Of a stretch of DNA of 64,000 bases, positions 63,059-64,000 are shown piece after piece; position 1 is the first letter of the stretch; every line of letters starts with the position of its first letter. The notes below the pieces were generated by a model that saw nothing but the letters and a program-made list of their open reading frames with translations, was not told where the DNA came from and did no database searches. Position numbers and translations under genes: made by a program. Source of the stretch: DASUNQ01 sp035536455 (GTDB lineage Bacteria; Acidobacteriota; Thermoanaerobaculia; Multivoradales; UBA5704); NCBI GenBank assembly GCA_035536455.1, contig DATLOC010000009.1, forward strand, positions 1-64,000, in the 5' to 3' direction.

Positions 63059-63131
63059 TGGCGGTGAAGGGACTCGAACCCCTGACGCAGCGGATATGAG
63101 CCGCTTGCTCTACCAACTGAGCTACACCGCC
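63059..63131 (-). tRNA. tRNA-Met (CAT anticodon)
   Basis: The reverse strand folds as a 73-nt cloverleaf. The acceptor GGCGGTG pairs with CACCGCC, followed by discriminator A. The D arm is GCTC..GAGC, the anticodon arm AGCGG-CTCATAT-CCGCT with CAT, and the T arm begins AGGGGTTCGAGTCCCT. No CCA is encoded after A73. CAT could also be the tRNA-Ile that TilS modifies; the acceptor and A37 context look like elongator Met, but this is not certain. Confidence 0.92.
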
Positions 63132-63199
63132 ACGGAGACAACGACGGACCGCCCGGCGGGTGCCGGGCGGTCGGGCGCGGGATTATACCAACCCGCCGC

Positions 63200-63523
63200 T
63201 TAGCGGAGGACTTCCTGACAGCTGCGGAACTGCCCGAAGAACTCCTGCATCGAGCCGGAGAGGGCCTCGTTGTTGAGGCGGTAGATGACGTTCTGGCCGT
63301 GCCGCTGGTCGAGGACCAGGTCGGCCTCCTTGAGCACCGAGAGGTGCCGGGAGATGGTCGGCTGGGAGAGGTTGAAGTTGCCCACGATCTCGCCCACGGT
63401 GCGCTGCTGCGTCTCGAGGAGCCGCAGGATCTCCTGGCGCGTGCCGTCGGAGAGGGCCTTGAAGACCTTCGTCAGATGCCTCTCCTCGCGTCCGAAGCCG
63501 TGACTGCGGTCGATGCTGGCCAT
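63200..63523 (-). CDS. ArsR-family winged-helix regulator
   Basis: A 107-residue transcription factor. LTKVFKALSDGTRQEILRLLETQQRTVGEIVGNFNLSQPTISRHLSVLKEADLVLDQRHGQNVIYRLN (about 17-84) is a complete ArsR-type winged helix, with SQPTISRHLSVL as the recognition helix. Cys is absent from the usual metal site ELCVC; the only Cys is near the C-terminus (FRSCQEVLR). ATG 63523 starts a normal-length chain. A 14-bp palindrome lies about 95 bp upstream. Confidence 0.9.
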   Translation of the reverse strand: MASIDRSHGFGREERHLTKVFKALSDGTRQEILRLLETQQRTVGEIVGNFNLSQPTISRHLSVLKEADLVLDQRHGQNVIYRLNNEALSGSMQEFFGQFRSCQEVLR

Positions 63524-63618
63524 CTGGCTGTTTCCCCCCAGATTCGAGAGGCGCTGCGCCGTCTCGTGATGCTGCGGTCCATCGTACCCCGACCCGAGTT
63601 GAAAAGGAATTGGCAACA

Positions 63619-63632
63619 CGCGCACGTGCGCG
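63619..63632. promoter_or_regulatory. 14-bp palindrome, possible operator
   Basis: CGCGCACGTGCGCG is a perfect dyad about 95 bp upstream of the ArsR-type gene, in the only gap between it and the superoxide dismutase gene. ArsR proteins are dimers binding dyad sites near their own promoter. The motif is GC-rich like the genome, so chance is possible. Confidence 0.35.
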
Positions 63633-63713
63633 ACTTTTGCCGCTCACACTCAGGGCAGAGATGTGCAAACTTCTCTATAACGAAGAGTTAGCCGTTTTCG
63701 GGCGGGAAACGAA

Positions 63714-63736
63714 ACGGCCGGCGCTGGGCCGGCCGT
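63714..63736 (-). terminator. Terminator hairpin after sod
   Basis: On the reverse strand ACGGCCGGC and GCCGGCCGT form a 9-bp stem with a 5-nt loop, followed by TTCGTTTC. It lies 35 bp past the superoxide dismutase stop codon. The following T-tract is short. Confidence 0.65.
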
Positions 63737-63770
63737 CGGGGGGCGAAACGGGGGTTTGGGGGGACCGGCG

Positions 63771-64000
63771 TCAGCCGCGGGCGCGGCGGAGGCGGTCGGC
63801 GACCTCGGACCAGCGCACCGTGTTCCACCAGGCGGCGAGGTAGTCCGGGCGGCGGTTCTGGTACTTGAGGTAGTAGGCGTGCTCCCAGACGTCGACGCCG
63901 AGGAGCGGGGTCTTCCCCTCCATCAGCGGGCTGTCCTGGTTGGGCTTGGCGACGACCTCTAGGTTGCCGTTCCCGAAGACCAGCCACCCCCAGCCGGAGC
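63771..64000 (-). CDS. sodB: Fe/Mn superoxide dismutase, C-terminal part
   Basis: Only the last 75 or so residues are in the window; the gene continues past base 64000. GWGWLVFGNGNLEVVAKPNQD and LLGVDVWEHAYYLKYQNRRPDYLAAWWNTVRW are the C-terminal domain of Fe/Mn-SOD, with metal ligands Asp and His in DVWEHAYY. The enzyme disproportionates superoxide in the cytoplasm. Iron or manganese preference cannot be told from this part. Confidence 0.95.
   Translation of the reverse strand, partial: SGWGWLVFGNGNLEVVAKPNQDSPLMEGKTPLLGVDVWEHAYYLKYQNRRPDYLAAWWNTVRWSEVADRLRRARG

Overview
The window is about 64 kb of very GC-rich bacterial DNA, judged by eye to be around 70 percent GC outside the first 4 kb. 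Three large MacB-like permeases of the 'acidobacterial duplicated orphan permease' (ADOP) type, a secreted VWFA protein of the Acidobacteria-type family, and a TPR/FG-GAP/UnbV protein suggest a member of Acidobacteriota, perhaps a Thermoanaerobaculia-like lineage. This is inferred from gene content. No rRNA or full marker set is present to prove it. The envelope looks diderm: a FadL-type porin, a MacA-like adaptor and many signal peptides.

Layout. Positions 1-4.26 kb are accessory DNA. First comes an array of palindromes repeated exactly every 21 bp (1-310). Then follow lower-GC plus-strand genes separated by three attC-like recombination hairpins (1087-1146, 1823-1883, 2612-2679) and a weaker fourth (487-585). 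I read this as an integron cassette array without a visible integrase. It ends at a truncated hepT toxin gene whose MntA-type partner is intact.

Positions 4.8-20.06 kb hold a long, tightly spaced minus-strand operon. Read in transcription order it is: secreted TPR/FG-GAP/UnbV protein, HlyD/MacA-like adaptor, LolD/MacB ATPase, ADOP permease, ADOP permease, DUF885 peptidase, ADOP permease, second ATPase. Together these could build one or more envelope export machines.

Positions 20-34 kb are mixed housekeeping genes: moaB, a GlsB/YeaQ-type membrane protein, polA, an XRE regulator, osmC-like, a glycosyltransferase-like gene, a CoA-binding protein, selB, yqeY, a baeRF-like protein and a Ser/Thr kinase. 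Positions 35-39.2 kb hold smpB, a DUF4390 gene, an NtrY-like kinase and a lone antitoxin-like gene. They are bracketed by two inverted copies of a roughly 0.5-kb repeat. Positions 39-45 kb encode envelope and secreted proteins: FadL-like, a GDSL hydrolase with a frameshift, TPR and VWFA. Positions 45-47.7 kb are a degraded patch with thioesterase fragments and a PIN/Phd toxin-antitoxin pair. Positions 47.7-55.5 kb run nucleoside transporter, S9 peptidase, DacB, SpoIIE-type phosphatase and NtrC-like regulator. Positions 55.5-62.9 kb are a minus-strand operon tilS-hpt-ftsH-folP-cdaA-cdaR-glmM (tRNA maturation, purine salvage, proteolysis, folate, c-di-AMP and cell-wall precursor). A tRNA-Met, an ArsR-type regulator and the 3' end of a superoxide dismutase gene close the window.

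The least ordinary content is not protein coding. Three independent arrays (1-310, 24756-25015, 34371-34957) are made of degenerate inverted-symmetric motifs locked to a 20- or 21-bp period, close to two turns of B-DNA. Each array has its own consensus. At least two lie directly upstream of genes.
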